From Kribbella italica (GTDB lineage: Bacteria; Actinomycetota; Actinomycetes; Propionibacteriales; Kribbellaceae), in the NCBI RefSeq assembly GCF_014205135.1, contig NZ_JACHMY010000001.1:7626001-7690000 (forward strand): a stretch of DNA of 64,000 nucleotides, read 5' to 3'. A program made the translations under genes and the position numbers. Below are positions 51,787-60,617 of the stretch, piece after piece (position 1 is the first letter of the stretch; every line of letters begins with the position of its first letter). Below the pieces are notes generated by a model. That model was given only the letters and a program-made list of their open reading frames with translations. It had not been told where the DNA came from and did not search any database.

Positions 51787-52557
51787 TCAGCGAGTACGTA
51801 GGCGTGGCTCGACGCGACCGTCGAGCCACGCCACGATCATCGCGGCGAAGAGGTCCGGGTCCTCGATGTTCCAGACGTGGTGCATGCCCGGAGCGATCCT
51901 GATCTGGGCCCGCGGTACGGCGGTCGCCGCCGTCGCGAGGGACTGGAGCACGGATCGCGGCTCGCGTTCGCCGGCGACGAGCAGCAGCGGGCCGGCGTAC
52001 GCGCTGAGGCCGTCCGGGACCCGTCCGCTGTGGACGTCGGCGAGCATCGCGCGGGCCGTCTCCTTGCGGACCGAGAGCCCGTGGTCGACGTACGGGCCGC
52101 GCGAGTCGGCGGGGAGCCGGAAGGCCGCGGCTTGCGCCTTCCAGAACCAGGCCTTGTCCCAGAGCGCGAGGTGCAGGCGGGTGGCGATCCGGGGGATGCC
52201 GGTGACCGGCAGCAGCGGTACGCCGCTCGCGAGGACCGAGATCGCGGCGTCGGGGTGACGGGCCGCCAGGTGCAGCGCGACGGCGCCGCCGAGCGAGAGG
52301 CCGACGACGTGGAACCGTTCGCGGCCGGTCAGTTCGCGGACGCGCTGAACGATGTCGTCGGCCACTACGCCGAGTCCCGGCCAGGGCTCGGACGTCCGGT
52401 TGCCGAAGCCGGGGAGATGCGGGGTGACGACGAGGCGGTCCTCGAGGGCCGGGAGTTGCGGCTCCCACATCCAGTTCGCGACGTTGCCGCCGTGCAGCAG
52501 GACGACGGGCTCGGTGCCGGTCGGTCCTTGCGGTTGATGCAGTTCGGGGAAGCTCAC
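51787..52557 (-). CDS. Alpha/beta-hydrolase
   Basis: A 256-residue alpha/beta-hydrolase. VVLLHGG forms the oxyanion region, the nucleophile elbow is GLSLGG, and a His in GMHHVWN completes the triad. The substrate is unknown. It overlaps the PadR gene by ATGA and is transcribed with it, so the PadR-side operator controls both. Confidence 0.88.
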   Translation of the reverse strand: MSFPELHQPQGPTGTEPVVLLHGGNVANWMWEPQLPALEDRLVVTPHLPGFGNRTSEPWPGLGVVADDIVQRVRELTGRERFHVVGLSLGGAVALHLAARHPDAAISVLASGVPLLPVTGIPRIATRLHLALWDKAWFWKAQAAAFRLPADSRGPYVDHGLSVRKETARAMLADVHSGRVPDGLSAYAGPLLLVAGEREPRSVLQSLATAATAVPRAQIRIAPGMHHVWNIEDPDLFAAMIVAWLDGRVEPRLRTR

Positions 52558-53075
52558 GGCAACTCCTTGGCGAGCGCGTCCAGCCAGGCCAGCTCGGCAC
52601 GGGTGTGGCGGAGCCCGTTGTCGAGCGTGGCCAGCCGGAGCCGCTCCGCGCGGTCGGTGGGTTCCGCGCTCGCTTTGCGGACCGCGGTCAAGGTGGCGAG
52701 CGTCGTACGGGCTGCTTCGCGCTGGCGCTCCAGCAACTCGGCCAGGTCTTCGTCGTCGAGGTCGCCGGCGAAGAACACCCTGGCCAGAAAGGCGTTCCGC
52801 TCCGGCTGCCGATCGAGATCGGACACCAGCCAGTCGCGCAGCGCCGCCCGCCCGGCCGTGGTGAGGTGATGCTCCTGCCGATCGGGCCCGGCCGTCCCCG
52901 CGACCTTCCGCACCTCCACCAGCCCGTCACCCACCAACGCGGCCAGCGTGCGGTAGATCTGCGCCTTGTCCGCCGACCAGAAGTAGTTCACCGTCGAGTC
53001 GAAATGCCGCTTGAGGTCGTACCCCGACATCGGCGCGATCGACAGCAACCCGAGAATGACCCGCTGGAGAACCAT
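52554..53075 (-). CDS. PadR-family regulator
   Basis: A 173-residue PadR winged-helix protein (ILGLLSIAPMSGYDLKRHFDSTVNYFWSADKAQIYRTLAALVGDGLV) with a C-terminal helical dimerisation domain of the larger (PadR-s1/VirC-like) subfamily. ATG at 53075 is preferred over a TTG five codons upstream. A 36 bp dyad with only two mismatched pairs lies 5 bp upstream, so it very likely represses its own operon, including the downstream hydrolase. Confidence 0.92.
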   Translation of the reverse strand: MVLQRVILGLLSIAPMSGYDLKRHFDSTVNYFWSADKAQIYRTLAALVGDGLVEVRKVAGTAGPDRQEHHLTTAGRAALRDWLVSDLDRQPERNAFLARVFFAGDLDDEDLAELLERQREAARTTLATLTAVRKASAEPTDRAERLRLATLDNGLRHTRAELAWLDALAKELP

Positions 53076-53079
53076 GCCG

Positions 53080-53115
53080 CTAGTAGACAATGCATCTAGA
53101 TGATTTGTCTACTAG
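53080..53115. promoter_or_regulatory. PadR operator: 36 bp dyad
   Basis: Outer arms CTAGTAGACAA (53080-53090) and TTGTCTACTAG (53105-53115) and an inner CATCTAGATG palindrome (53093-53102) share the same centre; only two of 18 base pairs in the whole element are mismatched. It lies 5 bp from the PadR start and 11 bp from the end of the convergent-side PPOX gene. Confidence 0.88.
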
Positions 53116-53125
53116 TGGAAGTGGA

Positions 53126-53527
53126 TCAGGTCGGTTCGCCGCGTTGGCTGGTGGTGCGTTCGACGAGGATGCTGGTGGCGTAGCGGGGCGTGCCTGGGGG
53201 TTCGACGTCGGACCACGCGCCGGTGTACTTCTCGGCGATCGCGCGTTCGAGGGTGCAGTCCGGGTCGAGGACCAGATCGTCGATGGTGCCGCGGAGTTCC
53301 AGGTAGTACGTCGGGCGGGTGGGCTCGACGACCACCAGGGAGATCCGGGAGTTGCGGCGGAGGTTGCGGAGTTTCTGGCGGCCTTCGACGAGGCTGATCC
53401 GGACGCGGTCGCCGTCCCACAGGAACCACAGCGGGGTCGTCTGCGGACCGCCGTTCTTGCCGATGGTCGACACGAAGGCGACCGCCTGCGAGCTGAGCAG
53501 GGCGTGGAAATCTTCGGGGATCGTCAC
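53126..53527 (-). CDS. PPOX-class flavin/F420-dependent protein
   Basis: A 133-residue split-barrel protein of the pyridoxamine-5'-phosphate-oxidase-like superfamily: AVAFVSTIGKNGGPQTTPLWFLWDGDRVRISLVEGRQKLRNLRRN is typical of the actinobacterial PPOX class, whose members bind F420, FMN or heme. Cofactor cannot be read from sequence alone. It is immediately upstream of, and codirectional with, the PadR-hydrolase operon, whose operator begins after its stop. Confidence 0.86.
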   Translation of the reverse strand: MTIPEDFHALLSSQAVAFVSTIGKNGGPQTTPLWFLWDGDRVRISLVEGRQKLRNLRRNSRISLVVVEPTRPTYYLELRGTIDDLVLDPDCTLERAIAEKYTGAWSDVEPPGTPRYATSILVERTTSQRGEPT

Positions 53528-53594
53528 CCCGGCGAGCCTACGTCCGTCCGGGGAGCAAGCCGGGCGTCGAAGGACGCCCGGCTTGCTTGAACGG

Positions 53595-54404
53595 CTAGGC
53601 CCAGGGGTCGAACGGGATGCCGCCGGGCTTGGAGGCGTTGAGCAGGTTGCGGAAGCGGTCGTCCTTGTCGGTGACCTTGATGGTGGCCGAACCGAAGTTG
53701 GCGTTCATCAGGGTGTCGCGCAGGCCGGTGCTGGGGAAGCCGTCCCAGCCGACGATCGGCGGGTAGCGCCACGAGTGGTAGTGGTTCTCCGGCGGCTCGT
53801 CGTTGCCGTTGGCGAGCCGGAAGAAGTGCGTGCTGGCGCCGTCCTTGTGGTACACGACCTTCGGGTGCGAGCCGTCGAACCGGACCTGCGACCGCGGGTA
53901 CGTGACCTGGCTGCTGTGCTGCGTCGTGGTCACGAACTCGACCTGGTTGCTGGCCTGGCTGATCCACGAGATGACGTGCTCGAAGTCGTGCCGGTGCCCG
54001 CCGAGCCCGCTGCCGGCGACGGCCTGGTCCTTCTCGAAGTAGCTCGCGTACACCACGGCGCACCAGCCGTTGTTGCACTTCGACCGCGAGTACGTCTGGC
54101 TGTTGTCCAGGTCGGACTGGTCACGGCAGTTGCCGTTGACCGCACCGGTCGTGTTGAGCCCGGGGTTGAGCGTCCCGTCGGCACCGATCGCGGGTGTCGC
54201 GTAGCAGCCGTCGCCGTCGTAGTCGTACGCCGGGGAGAACGACTGGTCGTACCCGCCGGCGTTCTGCGGGAGCGAGGGCGGCGGTGCCGCGTACGCCGCG
54301 GCGGCCGACGTCACCATCAGCGTGGCCGTGGCCAGCGCGACGCCGAGCAGACGACGCCGGCGCTTCGAAGGGCGTGCGGAAGTGGAGGGCGGAAGATCGT
54401 TCAT
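53595..54404 (-). CDS. NLP (NPP1-type) secreted protein
   Basis: A 269-residue exported protein with a basic N-terminus (KRRRR) and signal peptide ending near residue 40 (AAYAA). The core carries the heptapeptide hallmark of necrosis- and ethylene-inducing-like proteins, here GHRHDFE at 136-142 (consensus GHRHDWE), and two Cys pairs (Cys67/Cys93 and Cys110/Cys115 areas). NLPs of plant pathogens bind plant glycosylceramides and lyse membranes; in saprophytic actinobacteria the role is unclear. The W to F change in the heptapeptide could affect toxicity. Confidence 0.88.
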   Translation of the reverse strand: MNDLPPSTSARPSKRRRRLLGVALATATLMVTSAAAAYAAPPPSLPQNAGGYDQSFSPAYDYDGDGCYATPAIGADGTLNPGLNTTGAVNGNCRDQSDLDNSQTYSRSKCNNGWCAVVYASYFEKDQAVAGSGLGGHRHDFEHVISWISQASNQVEFVTTTQHSSQVTYPRSQVRFDGSHPKVVYHKDGASTHFFRLANGNDEPPENHYHSWRYPPIVGWDGFPSTGLRDTLMNANFGSATIKVTDKDDRFRNLLNASKPGGIPFDPWA

Positions 54405-54610
54405 TCAACACTCTTTTCGAGAGCGGGGGGCGGAAGTGAACGCCTCCGAGAATGACAGCCGGCAGGCAAGTCAGTACATACGTCACGTGTCTACTGATTG
54501 ACGCTCCGTGAACATCAGGAGCCATCGGGATCCGCTCAACCTTTCCCCGACGCCAGGGCGTCTTAGCGGTGCCTCGGTGTGCGGGGCGTGGACAGAGCTG
54601 GGGGATGGAC

Positions 54611-55924
54611 ATGATGAGGAAGTCTTTGGCGGCGCTGGCTGTGGTGGGTGGGCTGGCCCTTCTGGCAGCGACACAGGCGGCGGTGGCGCACGCGGCGCCG
54701 GCGGCGGTGTCCGAGGTGAAGGTGGCCTGGGCCGAGCCGGGCAAGGTGAAGATCAGCTGGACCGAGGCGGCGGGGATCGCGAACGACGTCTACCTCGAGG
54801 TGAGCGGGCAGCAGGCGCAGCGGATCGGTACGACGACCGCGGGCGGCGCCAACGAGCTCGTCGTACCGGTCGCCGCGTTGAAGCCGTCGCACGACGCGGC
54901 GAGTACGGCGCGGATCCTCGTGGCCGACCCGAGTACGGCGGGGGCGCGGTCGGCGAGTTTCGACCGGTATGTCCAGGGGGAGACGCCGATGCTCCCGGGC
55001 ATGGTGCGCGGCGTGATGCAGTGGCAGTTCGAGGCGGATCCGGCGACGGACACGACGCCGAACGACCCGCTGGACAGTACGGCGCCGGCGAAGATCACGC
55101 CGCGGCTGACGCGCGTTAAGGCGGGCACCGCCGCCCAGTGCGAGAACGTGTCGCTGCCGGCCACCACTGAGCGGTACGGCAAGGTGCCGGCGCAGAACGG
55201 CGCGTACTCGGTCGACCTGGTGCTGGCCAACGAGTGGGGCGAGAGCAAGCTGACCACCGTCCGGGCACGGACCGCGGCGGTCGCGTTCAGCACCCCCGCG
55301 ACCGGCATCTACGGCGCCAAGGTGACGATGACCGGCTCGATCGCGCTGAGCAAGCTGAAGAACCCGGCGGCAGGCGACTGCACCTTGACGCCTGACACCG
55401 CCGACCTGGTCCAGCACACGATGGCGCTGCACGGCCGGAACTCCGCGACCAGCGCTTGGTACTCCATCGGCTCCAGCTGGACCGATGCCAAGGGCAACTA
55501 CAAGTTCGTGATCACCAACACCGGCGCGCGGGAGTACCGGCCGATCCTGGTCGAGTCCTTCGTCGGCCACGGCGCCGTGATCTACCAGACCATCGGCGCC
55601 ACCAAGGCGATCCGGGCCACCCCGCAGGTGCTCGACGCCCGCTTCCTCGACTCCGACATCGCGCTCGGGCAGCAGCCGAACGCGACCGTCACCGTCGCGC
55701 CGTACGGGTCGCACCAGGTCGCGCTGCAGTTCAAGAACAGCAGTGGCCAGTGGCAAGGACTGATGTACCGCACGCTGGCCAACGGCACCGCGCAGAGCGG
55801 GCCGTTCGCCTTCAACCGCGCCGGAACGCACCAGTTCCGCTGGTGGGTCGCGGCCTCGATCAGCGCCCAGGGGCTGCCGGTCGACGCCGGCTACACGCAT
55901 CCGTTCACGCTCACCGTTCGCTGA
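54611..55924 (+). CDS. Secreted protein of unknown function
   Basis: A 437-residue exported protein with a clear Sec signal peptide (about residues 1-30, ending AHAAPA) and no membrane segment afterwards. The mature part looks beta-rich: an Ig/fibronectin-like module near residues 35-110 (VSEVKVAWAEPGKVKISWTEA), a Thr-rich mid-section and a C-terminal beta-sandwich with VTVAPYGSHQVALQFKN. Two Cys occur in the middle (QCENVS, DCTLTP). GGGGG lies 6 nt before the ATG at 54611, one of three closely spaced ATGs. No family recognised. Confidence 0.65.
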   Translation: MMRKSLAALAVVGGLALLAATQAAVAHAAPAAVSEVKVAWAEPGKVKISWTEAAGIANDVYLEVSGQQAQRIGTTTAGGANELVVPVAALKPSHDAASTARILVADPSTAGARSASFDRYVQGETPMLPGMVRGVMQWQFEADPATDTTPNDPLDSTAPAKITPRLTRVKAGTAAQCENVSLPATTERYGKVPAQNGAYSVDLVLANEWGESKLTTVRARTAAVAFSTPATGIYGAKVTMTGSIALSKLKNPAAGDCTLTPDTADLVQHTMALHGRNSATSAWYSIGSSWTDAKGNYKFVITNTGAREYRPILVESFVGHGAVIYQTIGATKAIRATPQVLDARFLDSDIALGQQPNATVTVAPYGSHQVALQFKNSSGQWQGLMYRTLANGTAQSGPFAFNRAGTHQFRWWVAASISAQGLPVDAGYTHPFTLTVR

Positions 55925-55932
55925 TTCACGAA

Positions 55933-55963
55933 GCCGTCCCCGCCGTTCCGCGGCGGGGACGGC
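55933..55963 (+). terminator. Terminator after the secreted-protein gene
   Basis: A 13 bp perfect stem GCCGTCCCCGCCG (55933-55945) with CGGCGGGGACGGC (55951-55963), loop TTCCG, directly after the stop codon. Confidence 0.85.
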
Positions 55964-56045
55964 CTCGCAGTAGGCCTTTAGTCTGAGGCTCAGATACGCC
56001 TTTAGGCTGACGCCCGGACCAGGTCCGGGTGGATAGGTTTGCCGC

Positions 56046-57110
56046 ATGAGTCTGTTGGCGGCGGGGGCGCAGCGTGCTGCCCGGACAGGTACCGGCCGGT
56101 TGTACGAGATCGATCTGTTGCGGATCTTCGCGGCGGTCTCGGTGGTTCTCTACCACTACCTGTTCGCCGGGTACTACAAGGTCGTCTCGCCGCTCGGCTT
56201 CGAAGTACCAGGGCTGCTCGCCCGGTACGGCTATCTCGGCGTCGACCTGTTCTTCATGATCAGCGGGTTCGTCGTCCTGCTGTCGGCCTGGGACCGCACC
56301 CCGCGCAGTTTCGTGGTCTCGCGCGTCGTCCGGCTCTACCCGGCGTACTGGGTGGCGGTGTCGCTGACCGCCTTGGTCTCGGTGCTCTTCGGCGCCGGCC
56401 GGTTCCCGATCGGCCTGGTGCAGTACCTCGGCAACCTGACCATGTTCAACTCGCTGGCGAATCTCGAGAACGTCGACGTCGTGTACTGGACGCTCTGGGC
56501 CGAGCTGCGCTTCTACCTGATCATCTTCGCGCTGACCTTCTTCACGATCACGACGCGGCGGGTCGGCATCGTGATCTGGACCTGGCTCGGCCTCACCGCC
56601 GTGTACCAGCTCGGCGTCCTGCCGTCGAGCGCGGACCTGATCCTGAACACCCAGTTCTCGCACTACTTCATCGCGGGAATGGCGTTGTGCATGATCTACC
56701 GCTTCGGGCCGCGGCCGTCCTGGCTGGTCCTCGTCGGACTCTGCCTGGTCAACGCGGTGTACCGCGGTGTGCAGTTCGCGGGTGACGTCGAGGACCGCTT
56801 CCACACCACGCTCAAGACCCCGGTCGTCGTCGCGGCGATCGTGCTCGTCTTCGCGGTGATGCTCGCCGTCGCTCTGCGCCTGACGACACGGCTGGCGCGC
56901 CCCTGGTTCGTTGCCCTCGGCGCCCTCACCTACCCGCTCTACCTGATCCATGCACACATCGGCTTCATCATCTTCGAGCGCCTCGGCGACCAGGTGAACA
57001 AGTACCTCCTGGTCGGCGGCACGACCCTCCTGATGGTCGCCGCGGCGTACCTGATCAACCGGTACGTCGAGAAGCCGCTCGCCCCACGACTCAAGCGAGG
57101 ACTCGAATGA
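56046..57110 (+). CDS. OafA-type membrane acyltransferase
   Basis: A 354-residue acyltransferase-3 family protein with about ten membrane helices. The family's N-terminal signature YEIDLLRIFAAVSVVLYHYLF contains the catalytic His, and the conserved Arg-rich loop (RVVRLYPAYWVAV) follows. It O-acetylates or acylates a surface polysaccharide or peptidoglycan. A TAGGTT hexamer ends 6 nt before the ATG. The CapA gene follows with an ATGA overlap. Confidence 0.9.
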   Translation: MSLLAAGAQRAARTGTGRLYEIDLLRIFAAVSVVLYHYLFAGYYKVVSPLGFEVPGLLARYGYLGVDLFFMISGFVVLLSAWDRTPRSFVVSRVVRLYPAYWVAVSLTALVSVLFGAGRFPIGLVQYLGNLTMFNSLANLENVDVVYWTLWAELRFYLIIFALTFFTITTRRVGIVIWTWLGLTAVYQLGVLPSSADLILNTQFSHYFIAGMALCMIYRFGPRPSWLVLVGLCLVNAVYRGVQFAGDVEDRFHTTLKTPVVVAAIVLVFAVMLAVALRLTTRLARPWFVALGALTYPLYLIHAHIGFIIFERLGDQVNKYLLVGGTTLLMVAAAYLINRYVEKPLAPRLKRGLE

Positions 57111-58135
57111 GGGCCCTGGGCACCTGTCTCCTTCTCCTGCTACTTCTCACCGGGTGCACCGGTGGAGAGCTCGAGGCGGATCCGCCGGTGCGGGCCGAGG
57201 GCCCGTCGCTGACCCTGGCCTTCGGTGGTGACGTGAACTTCGAAGGCAAGACCCAGGAGTTGCTGGAGAAGGACCCGGCGACGGCCTTCGGCCCGGTGGT
57301 CGACGAGTTGAAGAGCGCCGACCTGGCGATCGTCAACCTGGAGACCCCGATCACCACCCGCGGGACGGCCCAGCAAAAGCGGTACCTGTTCCGGACCGAC
57401 GCGCGCGCGGTGACGGCGATCAAGTCGGCCGGCGTGGATCTGATCAGCCTCGCCAACAACCACACCCTCGACTACGGCCAGGTCGGTCTGTTCGACACGA
57501 TGTCCGCGGCCTGGCGAGGCGGCCTGCCGACAGTGGGTGCCGGGCGCAACGCCGCCCAGGCCTACGCCCCTTGGCGTACGACGATCCGCGGGATCCGGGT
57601 CTCGGTCTTCGCCTTCAGCCAGGTCTCGGATCTGGCCGAGGAGTGGACCGCGACGAAGAGCCGCGCCGGGCTGGCGCTGGCCATCGACCGCCGCCAGGCG
57701 CTGGCCGCCGTACGCGCGGCTCGGAAGACGAGCGACGTGGTCGTCGTCGCGCCGCACTGGGGTTCGGAGCACGATCGCTGTCCTACCGCTGACCAGCGGT
57801 CGTTCGCCGCGGACCTGTCCGCGGCCGGCGCCGATGTCGTGGTCGGCGCGCACGCCCACGTCCTGCAGGGACAGGGGTACGAGGGCAAGACGTTCGTTGC
57901 CTACGGCATGGGGAACCTGCTGTGGGGCTCCGGCCTGCTGACGCCGGAGGACTGGCGGGGCGGCGTACTGCATCTCACCCTGCGCGGCCGGACGGTTGTC
58001 GAGCGCGACTTCACCCCGACCGCGCTGTCGCCGGAGACTCGCCAGCCGGTCGAGTTCACTCCCGCCGAACGCGACAAGGAACGGGCCCGCGTCAACGGTC
58101 TCCGCGACTGCGCCGAGCTGCAGCAGACCCCATGA
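57107..58135 (+). CDS. CapA-family lipoprotein
   Basis: A 342-residue lipoprotein with a lipobox at LLTGC (Cys about residue 17). The CapA/PgsA metallophosphatase-like domain shows FGGDVNFEG, a NLETPI motif, SLANNHTLDYG, and HWGSEH...HAHVLQG metal-ligand motifs. Family members act in poly-gamma-glutamate or capsule synthesis and export. Translational coupling with the acyltransferase suggests a joint role in modifying a surface polymer. No polymer synthase is in the window. Confidence 0.9.
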   Translation: MRALGTCLLLLLLLTGCTGGELEADPPVRAEGPSLTLAFGGDVNFEGKTQELLEKDPATAFGPVVDELKSADLAIVNLETPITTRGTAQQKRYLFRTDARAVTAIKSAGVDLISLANNHTLDYGQVGLFDTMSAAWRGGLPTVGAGRNAAQAYAPWRTTIRGIRVSVFAFSQVSDLAEEWTATKSRAGLALAIDRRQALAAVRAARKTSDVVVVAPHWGSEHDRCPTADQRSFAADLSAAGADVVVGAHAHVLQGQGYEGKTFVAYGMGNLLWGSGLLTPEDWRGGVLHLTLRGRTVVERDFTPTALSPETRQPVEFTPAERDKERARVNGLRDCAELQQTP

Positions 58136-58160
58136 TCACTAGCCCGCTGGTCCCCATGCA

Positions 58161-58198
58161 GAAGCGCCTCGTCTCCTGGAAAGGGGACGAGGCGCTTC
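58161..58198. terminator. Bidirectional terminator between CapA and chitinase genes
   Basis: A 16 bp stem with one G-T wobble (58161-58176 with 58183-58198) and loop TGGAAA, between convergent genes. Confidence 0.85.
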
Positions 58199-58208
58199 AG
58201 ACTTTCGA

Positions 58209-59633
58209 TCAGGCGGGAACGGTCCAGAGCTGGTTGGCCGAGCGGGCGCAGTCCCAGATCTGGAGGCGGGTGCCGTCGGCCGAGCTCTGGCCGGTGGCGT
58301 CGAGGCAGCGGCCGGAGGCCGGGTTCAGCAGGGTGCCGTTGGACTGGGGCTGCCAGCCCTGGGCGCCGGTGCCGTTGCAGTCGTAGAGCTGGACCTGCGT
58401 GCCGTTCGCCGTACCGGCGGCGGCCACGTCCAGGCACTTGCCGAGGGCCCGGACGGTGCCGTCGCCGACGGTCCAGGTCTGGGCGGTGGAGGAGTTGCAG
58501 GTCCAGATCTGGACCGCGGTACCGTTCGCACTGTTGCCACCGGCAACGTCGACGCACTTGCCGCCGATGCCCTTGATCGGGCCGGTCTTACCACCGGTCG
58601 GCGGCGGGGTGGTGCCGCCCGCGGCGTCGAAGATCGCGCTCACCAGCGAGGCGCTGCCGGTCGCGTCCTGGGACAGCTCCCAGTTCATGATGCCGCCGGC
58701 GTTCGCGACCGCCCACTGGGTCTTGCGCTTGATCGTCGGGACGCCGTTGTAGCAGTTCTGCGCGCCGTTGATGGTCACGCAGTCGATGTTGGCGTTGTTG
58801 GGGTTCATCGCCACGATGTCCTTGTACTGCGTGTAGTTCGGCCGGCTGTAGAACGGGACGCCGAGCACGGTCTTGTTCTTCGGCAGACCGCGGTTCTTCC
58901 AGAAGTTCGCCGCGTTGATCGACCAGTCGTAACCGGCGTGCGGGCTGCCGCCGTCGTACGCCATGATGTTCAGCCAGTCGACGTACCCGAAGACGGCCGG
59001 CTGGACGCCGTTCGCGGTGCCACCCTCGGACACGACGGCCGCGGTCAGCAGCTTGCCGTTGGCGTGCAGCGTGTTGCTGAGCTGCTGCATCAGCGCGGTG
59101 TAGTTGTTGCCCGACTGCCCCGGGTCCGGGTACTCCCAGTCGATGTCGACGCCGTCCAGCCCGTACTGGTTGATCACGCTCATCACGCTGTTCACGAACG
59201 TCGTCCGGGCACCGGAGTTGCCCGCGAGCTGCTCGAACGCGGAGTCGTTGCCGTCGTTCCAGCCGCCGATCGCCAGCGACACCTTGACGCCGGCGGCGTG
59301 GCCGCGGCTGACCAGCTGGGACAGCTTCGCGGTGTTCTCGATGCCCTGCAGGGTGCCGTTGGAGTTCGGCAGCGCGAACGCGTAGTTGATGTGCGTCAGC
59401 TTCGAGTACTGGACGGCGTTCACGTCGCCGGCCCACGACGGCATGTAGCCGACGCTACGGAACCCGCTCGGCAAGGCGGCCGCGGCACTGGGGGCAGCGG
59501 CGGTGGCCTCGGACTGGGTGGCGGCTCCGGCCGACGGGGCGACGACGGCGCCGGCCGCGGCGGTGGCCACGGCCAGACCGGCGACGGCCCATCGGGTTCG
59601 GAGCTTGATCCAAGGTGAAGAAAAAGCCTTCAT
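58209..59633 (-). CDS. GH18 chitinase with ricin-type lectin domain
   Basis: A 474-residue secreted enzyme. Signal peptide about residues 1-38; GH18 domain about 57-345 with the catalytic motif DGVDIDWE (Glu167 as acid); Pro/Gly linker (GGTTPPPTGGK); and a C-terminal RICIN (CBM13) domain from about 355 with three QxW repeats (QTWTV, QGWQP, QLWTV). It should degrade chitin, with the lectin domain holding it on polysaccharide. GGAAAGGAA precedes the ATG. The GlcNAc regulator DasR has no obvious site here. Confidence 0.94.
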   Translation of the reverse strand: MKAFSSPWIKLRTRWAVAGLAVATAAAGAVVAPSAGAATQSEATAAAPSAAAALPSGFRSVGYMPSWAGDVNAVQYSKLTHINYAFALPNSNGTLQGIENTAKLSQLVSRGHAAGVKVSLAIGGWNDGNDSAFEQLAGNSGARTTFVNSVMSVINQYGLDGVDIDWEYPDPGQSGNNYTALMQQLSNTLHANGKLLTAAVVSEGGTANGVQPAVFGYVDWLNIMAYDGGSPHAGYDWSINAANFWKNRGLPKNKTVLGVPFYSRPNYTQYKDIVAMNPNNANIDCVTINGAQNCYNGVPTIKRKTQWAVANAGGIMNWELSQDATGSASLVSAIFDAAGGTTPPPTGGKTGPIKGIGGKCVDVAGGNSANGTAVQIWTCNSSTAQTWTVGDGTVRALGKCLDVAAAGTANGTQVQLYDCNGTGAQGWQPQSNGTLLNPASGRCLDATGQSSADGTRLQIWDCARSANQLWTVPA

Positions 59634-59668
59634 GGGGGCGGGTTCCTTTCGGACGATTCCTGGGGCGG

Positions 59669-59722
59669 CACCCCCGAAAGGTCAGCACGCCGAACGCGTC
59701 CTGCAGGTGCACCTTCCGGGGG
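59669..59722. repeat. Inverted repeat in the chitinase promoter region
   Basis: ACCCCCGAAAGGT and ACCTTCCGGGGGC form inverted arms with one mismatch in the 180 bp between the chitinase and methyltransferase genes. AGGTGCACCT is itself a 10 bp palindrome at 59705-59714. No matching regulator is adjacent, and the remainder of the gap holds no gene that I can support. Confidence 0.5.
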
Positions 59723-59813
59723 CGGTCGTGCGAAGGTGTACTTAAGGAAAGATCTGACCGAAGTCGCGATCAGTGAATCGTGTTTCGCTCCGTGGCGTCA
59801 AGAGTTCACGGCG

Positions 59814-60524
59814 TTAAGAATCCACCCTCCGGCACCGCAGGTAGAGCAGCCCGGCGGCCTCCCGCCAGACCGGACGGTCGCCGATCGGCTCGGCCAGGCG
59901 CTCGACGGCCAGGCCCGCCGCGACCAGCGTGTTCACGTACGTCGAGAGCGTCCGGTGGTACGACACCCGCGGCAGGATCTCCCACCGGGTGTCGCTGTCG
60001 TACGGGCCCTCCTCGAAGTACCGGCCGGTGACCCGGCGGCTCTCGCCGGTGGTGTGGTCGGTCAGCTCGCCGTGCGACGGCGGCTTGGTGCACGGGTGCA
60101 CGATCGACGCGACGAACCAGCCGCCGGGCTTCAGGATCCGCGCGACCGACCGCAGCGCGGGCTCGAGCTCGGGGATGTCCATCAGCGCCATGTAGCAGAG
60201 CGCGCCATCGTACGACGTGTCCGCCAGTCCTTCGAGTCGCTGCGCGTCGCCGTGCAGGTACTCGATCCCGCGTGGGCTGTCCTGCTCGAGCCTTCTCGCG
60301 TGGGTCAGGAGCGTCTCGGAGGCGTCGACGCCGACGACGGTCGCGCCGAGATCGGCGAGCCGGCGGGCGTCGCGGCCCTGGCCGCAGGCGATCGATGCGA
60401 CCCGCTGACCGCGGATGTCACCCAGGAGGTCGTCGAGGGCCGGATCGGTCAGGCCGCCGCCGTCGGGATCGACGGTGGCGTGGTAGGCGTCGGCCAGTTC
60501 GTCGTACGAGCTCGTCAGGTTCAT
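59814..60524 (-). CDS. Class I SAM-dependent methyltransferase
   Basis: A 236-residue methyltransferase. Motif I is VASIACGQGRDARRLAD (SAM-binding Gly-rich loop), followed by GVDASETLL and DGALCYMALMDI. The substrate is unknown. ATG at 60524 (MNLTSS) is chosen because longer forms have no support. It is divergent from the peptidase gene at 60618. Confidence 0.86.
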   Translation of the reverse strand: MNLTSSYDELADAYHATVDPDGGGLTDPALDDLLGDIRGQRVASIACGQGRDARRLADLGATVVGVDASETLLTHARRLEQDSPRGIEYLHGDAQRLEGLADTSYDGALCYMALMDIPELEPALRSVARILKPGGWFVASIVHPCTKPPSHGELTDHTTGESRRVTGRYFEEGPYDSDTRWEILPRVSYHRTLSTYVNTLVAAGLAVERLAEPIGDRPVWREAAGLLYLRCRRVDS

Positions 60525-60617
60525 GGATCGATTGAACCCGAGCCGGGCAAACGTCCCGGACGTCGGTGGCGGGCTGTAGCCTTTGCGCACTGGGTGGGGT
60601 GGTTCTGGGGAGAACAC

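Noticed and set aside
54471..54497. TCAGTA / TACTGA inverted arms between the NLP and secreted-protein genes
   Set aside because: Six-base arms with a 15 nt spacer occur often by chance in a sequence of this length.
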